Origin: Bacteroidales bacterium
GTDB taxonomy: Bacteria > Bacteroidota > Bacteroidia > Bacteroidales > UBA7960
DNA length: 9,615 nucleotides
NCBI GenBank assembly: GCA_007132395.1
Contig: SLOR01000180.1
Location: forward strand, 1 to 9,615
Reading direction: 5' to 3'
Shown: positions 1 to 7,085 of the stretch, one piece after another
Numbering within the stretch: position 1 is the stretch's first letter
How the letters are laid out: every line of letters begins with the position of its first letter
Made by a program: the position numbers and the translations under genes
Notes under the pieces: generated by a model
The model's database searches: none
What the model saw: only the letters and a program-made list of their open reading frames with translations
What the model was told of the DNA's origin: nothing

Positions 1-1
1 A

Positions 2-433
2 ACACCTGCTTTGGACGGGCTTATCCCTATGGATTCAGAAAAAATTAAAATGATAGATATCGTCAACCGCAAGTGGGCCCTGGGCGACCTTGCTGCAGAT
101 GGGGTGCTGTCGGTTACACTCGCTGAAGATGCTGACTTTATGCAACCCGAAGGACTTATCCCTTTTGATACACCCTTACTTACACCCGAAAGGAAAGTAA
201 CAATTCCTGATGCTGCAATCTGTGATAATTCCATACATCCCTATCCTGATTTCAGAAGATTATTGTTTTGGGAGCCCCGGGTGAAACGGCAAAAGGGTGA
301 GCATAATATGGAGTTTTCCTTTATTACCAGCCATGTCGAGGAGGATTACAGGATAGTTGTTACCGCTTTTACTCCCATGGGAAAGATGGTAAAAGTGTAT
401 GAGGATTTCTCGGTAAAAGTATCACTTAAATAA
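2..433 (+). CDS. C-terminal end of a large exported protein (partial)
   Basis: This is the 3' end of a gene that begins before the window: the reading frame is open from base 2 and ends at TAA 431-433. The first possible internal start (TTG at 11) is not convincing, because the protein clearly begins in mid-domain. The last 70 residues read like the final beta-sandwich of large Bacteroidetes surface or periplasmic proteins with MG2/carboxypeptidase-regulatory-like domains. Those proteins typically end in a segment of the form 'dPR..l.W.P....d..G...f.f.tsd..g.Yri.v.g.t..G', and here I see FRRLLFWEP, then FSFITSHVEEDYRIVVTAFTPMGK. I infer an exported, envelope-located protein, possibly a TonB-plug or macroglobulin-like one. 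The next gene starts 8 bases after the stop, so the two are probably co-transcribed. The exact family is uncertain because most of the protein is missing. Confidence 0.7.
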   Translation, partial: TPALDGLIPMDSEKIKMIDIVNRKWALGDLAADGVLSVTLAEDADFMQPEGLIPFDTPLLTPERKVTIPDAAICDNSIHPYPDFRRLLFWEPRVKRQKGEHNMEFSFITSHVEEDYRIVVTAFTPMGKMVKVYEDFSVKVSLK

Positions 434-441
434 GAATTCAG

Positions 442-1173
442 ATGAAGCGCATATTGTACCAGCTTTTTAGAATATTCGTCCTTTTGTTTTCCACAGGCTT
501 GATGGCTGCCCAGGCTCCCGGTGATAACACACGGCAGGTGTTGTTGCCCGGAGAAATTTACTACCCGGCTTCGGGGTATTCGGGTCAGCAATATCTTTTT
601 GATGAATGGCTCCGGGGTACCATCCTCACTGCGGATGGTTTGTTGTATGAGGGACAGAATCTGAAATACAATATGCTGCTGGATGAAGTATTCTGGTTGT
701 CACCAGTTGCCTTTCATCAAATAATGCTGGATAAAGGTATGGTTGAAGCATTTTCTCTGGGTAACGGTATTGGAGAAATATTACGTTTTAAAAAAATTCG
801 CTTGCCCGATCCTGTTTCAGGAAATCCAGTACAGCGCTTTGTGCAGGTGCTGCATGAAGGAGAAATTAGCCTGTATATGCTGAAAAACGTACGTGCCTCC
901 TCGCGTTCAGAAAGTGTGAATCGAGGCGGGCAAGTCGTGCGTCAGGTTATACTGAGAGATTATACCCGCTACTATCTGGAGATGCCCGACGGATCCCTCA
1001 CATCCATAAGTGCAAGACGTCGCTCTTTACTGAATAACTTTCCGGAATACAAGCGGGAAATTAGGACTTTGCTCCGGGATGAAAAAATTATTATCCGTCG
1101 TAAAGATGACCTTGTAAGGGCGGTAAAAGTAATTGACAAGAGCATGTCTTTTAACTTTTCTGGTGATGAGTAA
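442..1173 (+). CDS. Exported protein of unknown function, 243 aa
   Basis: I do not recognise a named family. Residues 1-23 look like a Sec signal peptide: basic start MKR, a hydrophobic stretch at about 8-22, and a likely cut after MAAQ at 24. There is no lipobox cysteine; the mature part contains no cysteine at all and no predicted membrane segment. The middle (about 55-150) looks like mixed beta structure. The C-terminal 70 residues are strongly basic, with a YYLEMPDGSLTSI element followed by RRRSLLNNFPEYKREI and a short helical tail. This resembles the end of many uncharacterised Bacteroidetes secreted proteins, in which a K/R-rich helix follows a 'YY....G....i.kk...l...f' segment (recalled family likeness, not tested). 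It begins 8 bases after the preceding stop, which suggests translational coupling in one operon. ATG 442 is chosen because it gives the complete signal peptide. Confidence 0.75.
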   Translation: MKRILYQLFRIFVLLFSTGLMAAQAPGDNTRQVLLPGEIYYPASGYSGQQYLFDEWLRGTILTADGLLYEGQNLKYNMLLDEVFWLSPVAFHQIMLDKGMVEAFSLGNGIGEILRFKKIRLPDPVSGNPVQRFVQVLHEGEISLYMLKNVRASSRSESVNRGGQVVRQVILRDYTRYYLEMPDGSLTSISARRRSLLNNFPEYKREIRTLLRDEKIIIRRKDDLVRAVKVIDKSMSFNFSGDE

Positions 1174-1513
1174 AACATGTTAAGCGCTAAAGGGTGCAGA
1201 AAAGAAATTCTGTTAAGCTTTATGCAGGTTCATATATATAGTGCTTGCTTTTCTTCAAAATGTGATGGCAACGGCAAAAAGCCGGAGCAAAGTTTTTTAT
1301 TACCCCCCCAAATCCCTACATTTGCATTCCCATATTTTAGTTAATAATTTGTTTATCACCTATGTTTGCCCTCCTTTATGGAATTCTTTTCGTTGAAATT
1401 TATCCAGAGGGCTGTCTTATTTAACCAAAACCCATAACCGACTTTTGTGTCTCCCGGGGTCGCAGCCGACTGCAGGGGATGTTGCTGTCAATTCAAGTTA
1501 AAACAAACAACAC
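1174..1513. other. Gene-free leader region upstream of the protease gene
   Basis: This 340-base stretch holds no convincing gene on either strand. Near its left end is a small stem, CGGC (1272-1275) with a five-A loop and GCCG (1281-1284), followed after eight bases by a T6 run (1293-1298). This could be a weak terminator for the upstream operon, but the gap between stem and T-run is poor. A C7 run (1303-1309) and two -7-like promoter elements follow. The last 140 bases before the next start are probably untranslated leader, ending in an A-rich segment (AAAACAAACAACAC) directly before ATG 1514. Such a leader is usual for Bacteroidetes genes, which rarely rely on Shine-Dalgarno pairing. Confidence 0.6.
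1293..1368 (+). promoter_or_regulatory. Candidate tandem Bacteroidetes-type promoters for the secreted protease
   Basis: Two sequences match the Bacteroidetes -7 consensus TAnnTTTG: TACATTTG at 1317-1324 and TATGTTTG at 1361-1368. Neither has a perfect TTTG at the -33 position. The first has a T6A run (1293-1299) at about the right place, and the second has TTTA (1336-1339) with a 21-base spacer. The C7 tract at 1303-1309 lies inside the spacer of the first. Either would leave a 5' leader of roughly 140-190 bases. The -7 matches are visible, but their use as promoters is inference. Confidence 0.4.
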
Positions 1514-4500
1514 ATGAAAGAAAAAAAACTTACCCTGCTATTATTTTTTGCCATGCTTTTTCTGAATCCATGGTTACTTACTGCCCAATATTTTGAACAA
1601 AAGAACGATTTCTCCCCACCCGGCAAAGAGCTCTCGCTTGAACTTGCCGAAGATGATCCTTTCAGGGACCCTCAGTTTCTGGAAGATTTTTTGGCTGGTT
1701 TTTATAGACCCGACAATAAAATCGTGGGAGGAGAACTGGTAAATATCAGGGATTATCCCTGGCAGGTTTCTGTGCAAACCAGTAGCGGTAATCATTTTTG
1801 CGGAGGTGCAATTATTCATGAGGAGTGGATTCTCACGGCCAGTCATTGTTTGGATAATCCCAACCTTACACCGTCTGCTCTTCGTATACGGGCGGGTTTT
1901 ACCACCCTGAGTTCTTCGGAGGGAAGCGTACATGCCGTGGAAGAATTTATTTTGTACCCCGATTATTCATCTTCAGGATACCGCTACGACATAGCCCTTA
2001 TTAAACTGGCCAGCCCTCTTTTGCTCGACGGAGAAACCCGGGTAGCAGTACCTATGGTTAAAGCGTTTGATGTTAATGCCGGGCTTACAGACCCCGACGT
2101 TATCGCTGAAGTGTCAGGTTGGGGTGCTACTTCCTTTCAGGGTTCCGGATCCAACGGATTAAGAGCGGTGGATGTTCCCATAGTGGGAGGTACTGCGGGC
2201 TATGGTGCCAATATCACTCCTGACATGTTGCTGGCAGGGGAAGAAGGCAAAGATGCCTGCCAGGGCGATAGCGGTGGCCCACTGGTGGTGCCCGACGGAA
2301 GAGGTGGCTATAAACTTGCTGGTATAGTAAGCTGGGGTAATGGTTGTGGTTTGGACAACTTTCCCGGTGTGTATGCCAGGGTAAGTTATTTTGAAGACTG
2401 GATTGGCGAATATGTGCTCATGGAAGACCCCAATAAATTCTATACCTTCTGGTATGAAGATTTTGACGGGGGTGAAATTCCTGATGGATGGGTAAGTGAA
2501 GTGCTGGAAGGACCTGAAGATTTCCCGGGATGGGAATGGACGGATATCGGAAGCCAATCTGAACATGTACTCAACTCCACCACAGCCCATAATGGATTTA
2601 TGATGCTCGACTCGGATGCCCACGGGGTAGATACAATTATGGAGCGTGCCCATTTAATTACACCGGCTATTGACCTTAGTGAGGTTTCCACCGAAGTTCT
2701 TCTTTCTCTTGAGCACTGGGCCGCAACATACGGAAATGCCGATATAAGTATCTGGATTTCTACCAATGATTTTGAATCGGAAGAGCTTTTGTATCAATGG
2801 AAAGATGCCGAAGAGAACACCACCAATGGACCTAATCCTCTTTTCTCACAATTTGATATCACGGATATTGCAGCGGGTGAGCCCAATGTGAAAATAAGAT
2901 TTCAGTGGATAGGTTCTTTTGATTTCTGGTGGTTTATTGACGATGTGAAAATCATGGTAGAAAATACCCCCATTGATGTGACCTTTCTTGTTACCGATGG
3001 AGTGGAGCCCCTGGAAGGCGCATGGGTACGCACCCTGTATGACGGGCAGGAAGATATTACCGATGAGCAGGGTCTGGCAACCCTTACGTTGTATGAGGCA
3101 GAATATGAAATTTTCGTTGATAATGCCGGGTACTTCCCGTGGGAGGGGAATTTTATCGTGACCGGTGAAGGACTCGAATTCGAAATCGAACTGGAGAAAA
3201 TTCCTGTGCCGGAAATTGTGGTGGATGTTGATAATTTTGATTTTTCTGTACCTCAAAACGCATCACACATAGATGGGTTTACCATTGCCAACCCCGGCGA
3301 TGGAGAACTGGAATTTGCCATTGAGGCATTTCCTGCTCAGGATGCAAAATCAGTATCTTCTGAAACTTTTGCTACTGCTCACTATGAAGGGTATGAGGCA
3401 GATGCCGGTAAGTTTCATGCCGTGGTAAACGAGAACGCTGTTCCCGAAAGTTTCGATTCCCGCTATGATATTTTCAGGGAATTGAGGCATGACAATGGAA
3501 ATATGGCGGTAAGCCTGGGACTTAACAGTGCCGGAACTTGGATTGCTGCATCGCGTTTTACCCCTGACGAGTTGGATGCCTGGTACGGTCTTTACAAACT
3601 CAGTGAAGTTAAGTTCTTTATCAGTCAGTCGTCCTTTTCGGAGATAACAGTTAAGGTATGGGAAGGTGGCTCGGATGAAGGCCCCGGCAACGAGGTGTAT
3701 TCTGAAACGGTAACCGAACCCGTAACCGTTGGTGATTGGAACCTGCATGCGTTAACTGAAAAAATTGCCCTCCAGCCCGGGCTGGAATACTGGATAGGAT
3801 ACAGTATTGTTGCCACAGGAGGCTATCCCTCAGGCGCCGATAATGGGCCCATGGTAAACGGAAAAGGTGCGTGGATGTATCTCGGAGGTGAGTGGAATAC
3901 TCTTCCACAAATTAATAGTTCTCTCAATTACAACTGGGGTATCCGGGGCACGATTGATTTAGTTCCTGTGCAGTGGTTAACCATCGTACCCGCTCAGGGT
4001 GTGGTGGCACCCGAATCAGAAATCGATGTGGAGTTGACTTTTGACCCCTCATCACTGGAAGTAGGTGAATACCTGGCGCGCATTGTAATTGCCAACAACG
4101 CAGAACCGGACGTTATTATTCCGGTGGTAATGAACGTTACGCCTCCTGAATTTACGGTTGATTTTACAGTTGTAGATATCCAGGGAGATGTTGTTGAGAA
4201 CGCGCAGATAACATTTGACGGGATAGCCCAGCCAGAGGGTGAGAACCTCATTCATCAGGTAATACCCGGTTCCTACACCTACCTTATAGGGGCTGAAGGA
4301 TTCAAAGATGCCACGGGTACGGTGCTGGTTACTGATGCTGATGTGGGCCTTGAGGTATTGATGATTGACGAAGCGGAAGAATTGCTGGAACTTACCATTA
4401 CCATTGATGATGAATTTGGTGAACCTGTGGAAGGCGCCTACTTGCTCATGCAGGGTTTTGGCGGCCATTATTCCGATGAAGCCGGCCATATTGTTGTTGA

Positions 4501-5539
4501 GGTTGTTCCCGGTTACTTTACATACAGCGTGGTGAAAACCGGCTTTGTTCTCCTGGAAGGTGCTGTGGAAGTAGGTGAGGAGGAAGCCCAGGAGCATGCA
4601 ATTGTATTACACTACCTTCGCTTCGATGTGGTGCTTGATCTCAATATTGCCCAGGGCGGAACCTTAAGCGGAGCCGGTGAGTATTACTGGGGTGAGGAAG
4701 CTACTATTGCTGCCATTGCCGCTACAGGCTATCACTTTGTGGAATGGTTGGAAGACGGTTTGGTTATTACACAGGAAGAAAGTTTCGTTTTTGATGTGTA
4801 TGAAGACCATGATTTTACCGCTGTTTTTGCACTCAATACTTATATCATTGAAGCAACGGCGGGGAATAACGGCTCTATTGATCCCGCTGGCGATGTGACA
4901 GTTAACCACGGAGATGACATTACATTCACCATCACCCCCGATACAGGTTATTATATTGAAGATGTGCTCGTAAACGGGGAAAGTGTGGGGGATGTGGACA
5001 GTTACACCTTTGAAAATGTTATCGAAGATCAGAGCATTCACGCCGTATTTGCTGTTTTCACTTATCAGGTAACTGTATCGGTTGAAGGAAATGGCACCAT
5101 TTCACCCGATGGCGTATTAGATGTGGATCATGGCGATGATATTGCCTTTGAACTTGTGCCCGGTGAAGGTTACCACGTAGCTGATATCCTGGTAAACGAT
5201 GTGAGCGTGGGTTCGCATACCAGTTATACCCTGCAAAATGTCACCGACGACTTAACGGTTCATGTCATATTTGAATTGGGCACATCTGTGGACCCCATAG
5301 AAGTTGTTGCCGGTTTGAAGGTATTTCCCAACCCTGTCAGTGATTATTTTGTTGTAGAAAGTGGGGTGATGATTTCTCAGGTGCGCATCTACAACCTTAA
5401 CGGTCAGCTAGTGCATAGTGTAAGAGTGGATGATTACAGAAAACAGCTGAGTACTTCAGGATGGGATTCAGGTGTTTATCTTGTGCAAGTAATAGCAAAT
5501 GAGGGTGCTGCATCGGTGCTGTTGAATGTACAAAAATAA
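1514..5539 (+). CDS. Secreted trypsin-like serine protease with adhesin domains and T9SS tail
   Basis: This is a 1341-residue mosaic exported by Sec and then by the type IX secretion system. Residues 1-25 are the signal peptide (cut near LLTAQ). Residues 26-69 are a propeptide ending NK before IVGG (70-73), the classical zymogen cleavage site. Residues 70-300 are an S1 protease domain with catalytic His111 (TASHC), Asp159 (YDIAL) and Ser253 (GDSGGP). Asp247, six residues before the serine, predicts cleavage after Arg or Lys and could allow self-activation after Lys69. Cys96/Cys112 and Cys249/Cys278 match two conserved disulfides, but the pair flanking the usual CAG segment is absent (it reads MLLAG). 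Residues 310-485 are a MAM/cleaved-adhesin-like beta-sandwich. Residues 488-562, 878-951 and 957-1033 resemble carboxypeptidase-regulatory/PEGA-type modules. Residues 565-606 and 818-876 look like two halves of one ASH/BACON-like domain split by an adhesin-like insert. Residues 1036-1255 are three InlB-type repeats. Residues 1266-1341 are the T9SS type A sorting domain (VFPNPVSD, GVYLVQV). It is monocistronic, with its own terminator. Confidence 0.92.
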   Translation: MKEKKLTLLLFFAMLFLNPWLLTAQYFEQKNDFSPPGKELSLELAEDDPFRDPQFLEDFLAGFYRPDNKIVGGELVNIRDYPWQVSVQTSSGNHFCGGAIIHEEWILTASHCLDNPNLTPSALRIRAGFTTLSSSEGSVHAVEEFILYPDYSSSGYRYDIALIKLASPLLLDGETRVAVPMVKAFDVNAGLTDPDVIAEVSGWGATSFQGSGSNGLRAVDVPIVGGTAGYGANITPDMLLAGEEGKDACQGDSGGPLVVPDGRGGYKLAGIVSWGNGCGLDNFPGVYARVSYFEDWIGEYVLMEDPNKFYTFWYEDFDGGEIPDGWVSEVLEGPEDFPGWEWTDIGSQSEHVLNSTTAHNGFMMLDSDAHGVDTIMERAHLITPAIDLSEVSTEVLLSLEHWAATYGNADISIWISTNDFESEELLYQWKDAEENTTNGPNPLFSQFDITDIAAGEPNVKIRFQWIGSFDFWWFIDDVKIMVENTPIDVTFLVTDGVEPLEGAWVRTLYDGQEDITDEQGLATLTLYEAEYEIFVDNAGYFPWEGNFIVTGEGLEFEIELEKIPVPEIVVDVDNFDFSVPQNASHIDGFTIANPGDGELEFAIEAFPAQDAKSVSSETFATAHYEGYEADAGKFHAVVNENAVPESFDSRYDIFRELRHDNGNMAVSLGLNSAGTWIAASRFTPDELDAWYGLYKLSEVKFFISQSSFSEITVKVWEGGSDEGPGNEVYSETVTEPVTVGDWNLHALTEKIALQPGLEYWIGYSIVATGGYPSGADNGPMVNGKGAWMYLGGEWNTLPQINSSLNYNWGIRGTIDLVPVQWLTIVPAQGVVAPESEIDVELTFDPSSLEVGEYLARIVIANNAEPDVIIPVVMNVTPPEFTVDFTVVDIQGDVVENAQITFDGIAQPEGENLIHQVIPGSYTYLIGAEGFKDATGTVLVTDADVGLEVLMIDEAEELLELTITIDDEFGEPVEGAYLLMQGFGGHYSDEAGHIVVEVVPGYFTYSVVKTGFVLLEGAVEVGEEEAQEHAIVLHYLRFDVVLDLNIAQGGTLSGAGEYYWGEEATIAAIAATGYHFVEWLEDGLVITQEESFVFDVYEDHDFTAVFALNTYIIEATAGNNGSIDPAGDVTVNHGDDITFTITPDTGYYIEDVLVNGESVGDVDSYTFENVIEDQSIHAVFAVFTYQVTVSVEGNGTISPDGVLDVDHGDDIAFELVPGEGYHVADILVNDVSVGSHTSYTLQNVTDDLTVHVIFELGTSVDPIEVVAGLKVFPNPVSDYFVVESGVMISQVRIYNLNGQLVHSVRVDDYRKQLSTSGWDSGVYLVQVIANEGAASVLLNVQK
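4619..5278 (+). repeat. Three tandem InlB-type (Flg_new_2-like) protein repeats
   Basis: Within the protease gene, residues 1036-1107, 1108-1181 and 1182-1255 are three successive units of about 73 residues with the same plan: a beta strand, G-G-(T/S)-(L/I)-x-(P/G), a short strand with (W/H)G(D/E), then TGYH or similar, a strand containing V(N/E), and a closing 'D...avFa' strand. The second and third copies are clearly the closest: both have HGDDI, GYYIEDVLVN or GYHVADILVN, and SYT(F/L)xNV. The first is more diverged. Such repeats are common stalks or spacers in Bacteroidetes surface proteins and here sit just before the sorting tail. The repetition is at protein level; the DNA copies are diverged. 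Confidence 0.75.
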
Positions 5540-5558
5540 AAAGAGCAAAATCATTCTT

Positions 5559-5587
5559 AAAAAGGCTGTTTTGTACAGCCTTTTTTT
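5559..5587 (+). terminator. Rho-independent terminator after the protease gene
   Basis: A perfect 11-bp stem, AAAAAGGCTGT (5559-5569) paired with ACAGCCTTTTT (5575-5585), encloses a 5-base loop and runs into T7 (5581-5587). It begins 20 bases after the TAA at 5537-5539. The A-run/T-run symmetry means it could also act on transcripts from the other strand. Confidence 0.9.
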
Positions 5588-6016
5588 ATGATTATCCGTT
5601 TTCTTGCCATTAAAACGTAGTCGTAACTATCGTTGTATTCAACAGCGGGCTGAAAGCCCAGCTAAATTCAGCCCAGTGGCATCGCCCTGGGATTTAAATT
5701 GATCGTCGGGCGCCCTGTAAGGGCAAATCAAAAAACAAAACAGTCTCAAATATTATTGATAAGCTGCCCTTTCACCGTGTCTCGATTCTAGCGAGAGGGC
5801 GCAAATGATTTTGCTTTACCCTTTCCCCCAAGGCGTTGCCGTTGGGCTGAAGTAAATTGTCCTTTCAGGACGCTCTTTCTTTTTCGATATACAAAAATGT
5901 ATTGGTAGCAAGATTTTGAATAATCAATATTTATCTTAAAGCATAAAAAAAGTTCTGTTAAAATAAAATATAATAAGACTAGTGTTAAATATTGGTGATT
6001 TGTTTTCTGTAAGAAA
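5588..6016. other. Gene-free region between protease terminator and ars-like cluster
   Basis: I find no supportable gene here on either strand. The left half (to about 5872) is GC-richer and filled with short hairpins arranged as an inverted pair, described separately. The right half (about 5880-6016) is very AT-rich, with runs of A and T and no clear fold, and leads into the promoter of the exported thioredoxin-fold gene. The sharp change in base composition suggests that the left half was inserted as a mobile or repeated intergenic unit. Confidence 0.6.
5646..5872. repeat. Inverted pair of hairpin-rich intergenic repeats (REP/MITE-like)
   Basis: Bases 5646-5691 and the reverse complement of 5827-5872 align over their whole length as diverged copies. 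Each has a triloop hairpin (GGGCT-GAA-AGCCC at 5647-5659; GTCCT-TTC-AGGAC at 5859-5871), then a TTCAGCCCA segment, then GGCA-CGCC ending in TGGG. Each second half can also fold, by CCCAG/CTGGG (5672-5676 and 5687-5691) or CCCAA/TTGGG (5827-5831 and 5842-5846). Between them lies a third triloop hairpin, GCCCT-GTA-AGGGC (5712-5724). The stems have changed in step while staying paired (GGGCT/AGCCC versus GTCCT/AGGAC), which suggests selection on the fold. The arrangement resembles REP-type palindromes moved by Y1 REP-associated transposases, or a small MITE. No transposase is present in the window, so the class is inference. Confidence 0.65.
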
Positions 6017-6041
6017 TAATTATCGTAAATTTGCGGTGATT
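5999..6041 (+). promoter_or_regulatory. Promoter with overlapping ArsR-type operator (box 1)
   Basis: TTTG (5999-6002) and TAAATTTG (6026-6033), separated by 23 bases, fit the Bacteroidetes -33/-7 promoter pattern, although the spacer is at the long end. The -7 element sits in the centre of an imperfect palindrome at 6018-6041 (9 of 12 base pairs). The palindrome matches the better one at 7478-7501 in 22 of 24 bases, with shared core ATCGTAAATTTGCG. A repressor bound here would cover the -7 region. The start codon at 6085 is 43 bases downstream. I infer that the product of the ArsR-type gene at 7153 binds both boxes. Confidence 0.7.
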
Positions 6042-6084
6042 CATTAAGGAAAAATTTCCTGAATTAAATCAAAAGCACACACAT

Positions 6085-6528
6085 ATGAAAAAATCTGTAC
6101 TACTTGGGATGTTTGTAGTGGCTTTTTTGCTGCTCATGGTATTCCCCCAAAGCGAAGTTCATGCGCGTCCTTCTGCCAAAGCACAAGTCGACAAGCAAAC
6201 CGTTGAAGTGTATTACTTCCACCGTAATCGCCGTTGCGGACCCTGCCGAACCATTGAAAACCTCACCAAAAAAACTATGGAGACCTACTTCACCAGTGAG
6301 ATGGAGAGTGGGGAAGTAGCTTTTTTTATTGTGAATGTAGAGCAGGAAGATGGTCGCCCCATTGCGCAAAAGTTTAACGTGATGAGCACCGCATTGTTTC
6401 TGAACTGTATAAACGGTGAAGAAGAAAAAGCTACCAACCTTACTTCCTTAGCATATCGTCATGTAAGGAATGAAGAGGCATTCTTAAGTAATCTCAAACA
6501 AATGATTGAAGAAGAACTGGGACGCTAA
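6085..6528 (+). CDS. arsF: Exported thioredoxin-fold protein, ArsF-like
   Basis: This is a 147-residue protein with a signal peptide or N-terminal anchor at 1-28 (MKK, then a hydrophobic run at 5-20, possible cut after VHA or HAR). A thioredoxin-like domain follows: strand VEVYYFHRNRR, CGPC active site at Cys51-Cys54, strand VAFFIVNVEQ, and a C-terminal helix. It fits the family annotated as 'nitrophenyl compound nitroreductase subunit ArsF', which I recall from arsEFG-type operons handling aromatic arsenicals. That the protein itself reduces nitro groups is family-level knowledge, not visible here. The usual cis-proline before the fourth strand is missing (VMSTALFLNC, Ala103), and an extra Cys108 follows. 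It acts in the periplasm, probably as a thiol-disulfide partner. It is first in its unit, behind an ArsR-type operator and 57 bases ahead of the DUF1573 gene. ATG 6085 gives a normal signal peptide. A plain exported thioredoxin is the alternative reading. Confidence 0.8.
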   Translation: MKKSVLLGMFVVAFLLLMVFPQSEVHARPSAKAQVDKQTVEVYYFHRNRRCGPCRTIENLTKKTMETYFTSEMESGEVAFFIVNVEQEDGRPIAQKFNVMSTALFLNCINGEEEKATNLTSLAYRHVRNEEAFLSNLKQMIEEELGR

Positions 6529-6585
6529 CAGATTACGGTCCGGTTTTTGTCTTCATGGTCAGCATTCATTTTAATTATGTTCGTT

Positions 6586-7044
6586 ATGAAAACGTTAACC
6601 CGTAAACTTTTCGTCGTATTTGTTGTATTGGGGATTTCTGTTTCCCTTGCAGGGGCGCAGGAAAGCAAAGGAGCAATACTTCAATTTACCGAAGATGCAA
6701 AAGACCTTGGCACCTTGTATACCGATAAACTGGAGCCCGTGAAAATGGAGATTGAGTTTACCAATGACGGCGATGAGCCATTGGTGATTTCTCACGTGCG
6801 AGGATGCTGCGGTACCCGTATTAAAGACTGGACCCGCGAGCCTGTATTGCCAGGCGAAAAAGGAGTCGTGAATATCGAGTTCCGTCTGGCTCCCAGGGCA
6901 CATCGTATAAGCCGCACGGTGAGTGTGATGTCCAACGACCCCGCCGGGATGAGAGTGTTCCGTATCAGGGGCGAAGTGGCAGAGCCTTCCGGCCCACGCT
7001 TCAACTCTGCCATGGAAAACCAGGCAGGTCCAAGGGTGAGATAA
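6586..7044 (+). CDS. Exported DUF1573-family protein with a Cys-Cys motif
   Basis: This is a 152-residue protein when started at ATG 6586. Upstream in-frame TTG 6547 and ATG 6577 would only add residues ahead of a good signal peptide (basic KTLTRK, hydrophobic 8-22, cut after LAGA or AGAQ). Residues 30-132 form a DUF1573/ASH-type beta-sandwich: DLGTLYTDKLEP, then IEFTNDGDEPLVI, then the loop VRGCCGTRIKDW, then PVLPGEKGVVNIEFRLAPR, then SNDP and FRIRGEV. Typical DUF1573 proteins have 'sCGCT' in this loop; here the pair is adjacent (Cys74-Cys75). Their function is unknown; two cysteines on a periplasmic scaffold could bind a metalloid or accept electrons from a thioredoxin partner (inference). 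The last 20 residues are low-complexity and basic. It shares a unit with the ArsF-like gene 57 bases upstream. Confidence 0.85.
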   Translation: MKTLTRKLFVVFVVLGISVSLAGAQESKGAILQFTEDAKDLGTLYTDKLEPVKMEIEFTNDGDEPLVISHVRGCCGTRIKDWTREPVLPGEKGVVNIEFRLAPRAHRISRTVSVMSNDPAGMRVFRIRGEVAEPSGPRFNSAMENQAGPRVR

Positions 7045-7085
7045 AAGCTCATTTCGTGGATGTTGAGGAAATAAAAAACTATATC

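Noticed and set aside
1198..1213. Small stem CAGAA/TTCTG after the 442-1173 gene as a terminator
   Set aside because: It has only 5 bp and no T-run after it; too weak to call.
2159..2766. Long reverse-strand frames inside the protease gene, as elsewhere at 1574-1933, 2846-3256 and 4052-4597
   Set aside because: They are opposite a clearly real coding sequence, have no recognisable domains, and have no promoter or leader of their own.
5760..5830. Possible CRISPR-like or tandem direct repeats in the 5588-6016 gap
   Set aside because: The repeated units are in inverted orientation and only two in number, with no regular spacers.
6547..6585. Earlier starts (TTG 6547, ATG 6577) for the DUF1573 protein
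   Set aside because: They place hydrophobic and polar residues before the basic start of a good signal peptide; ATG 6586 gives a normal one.
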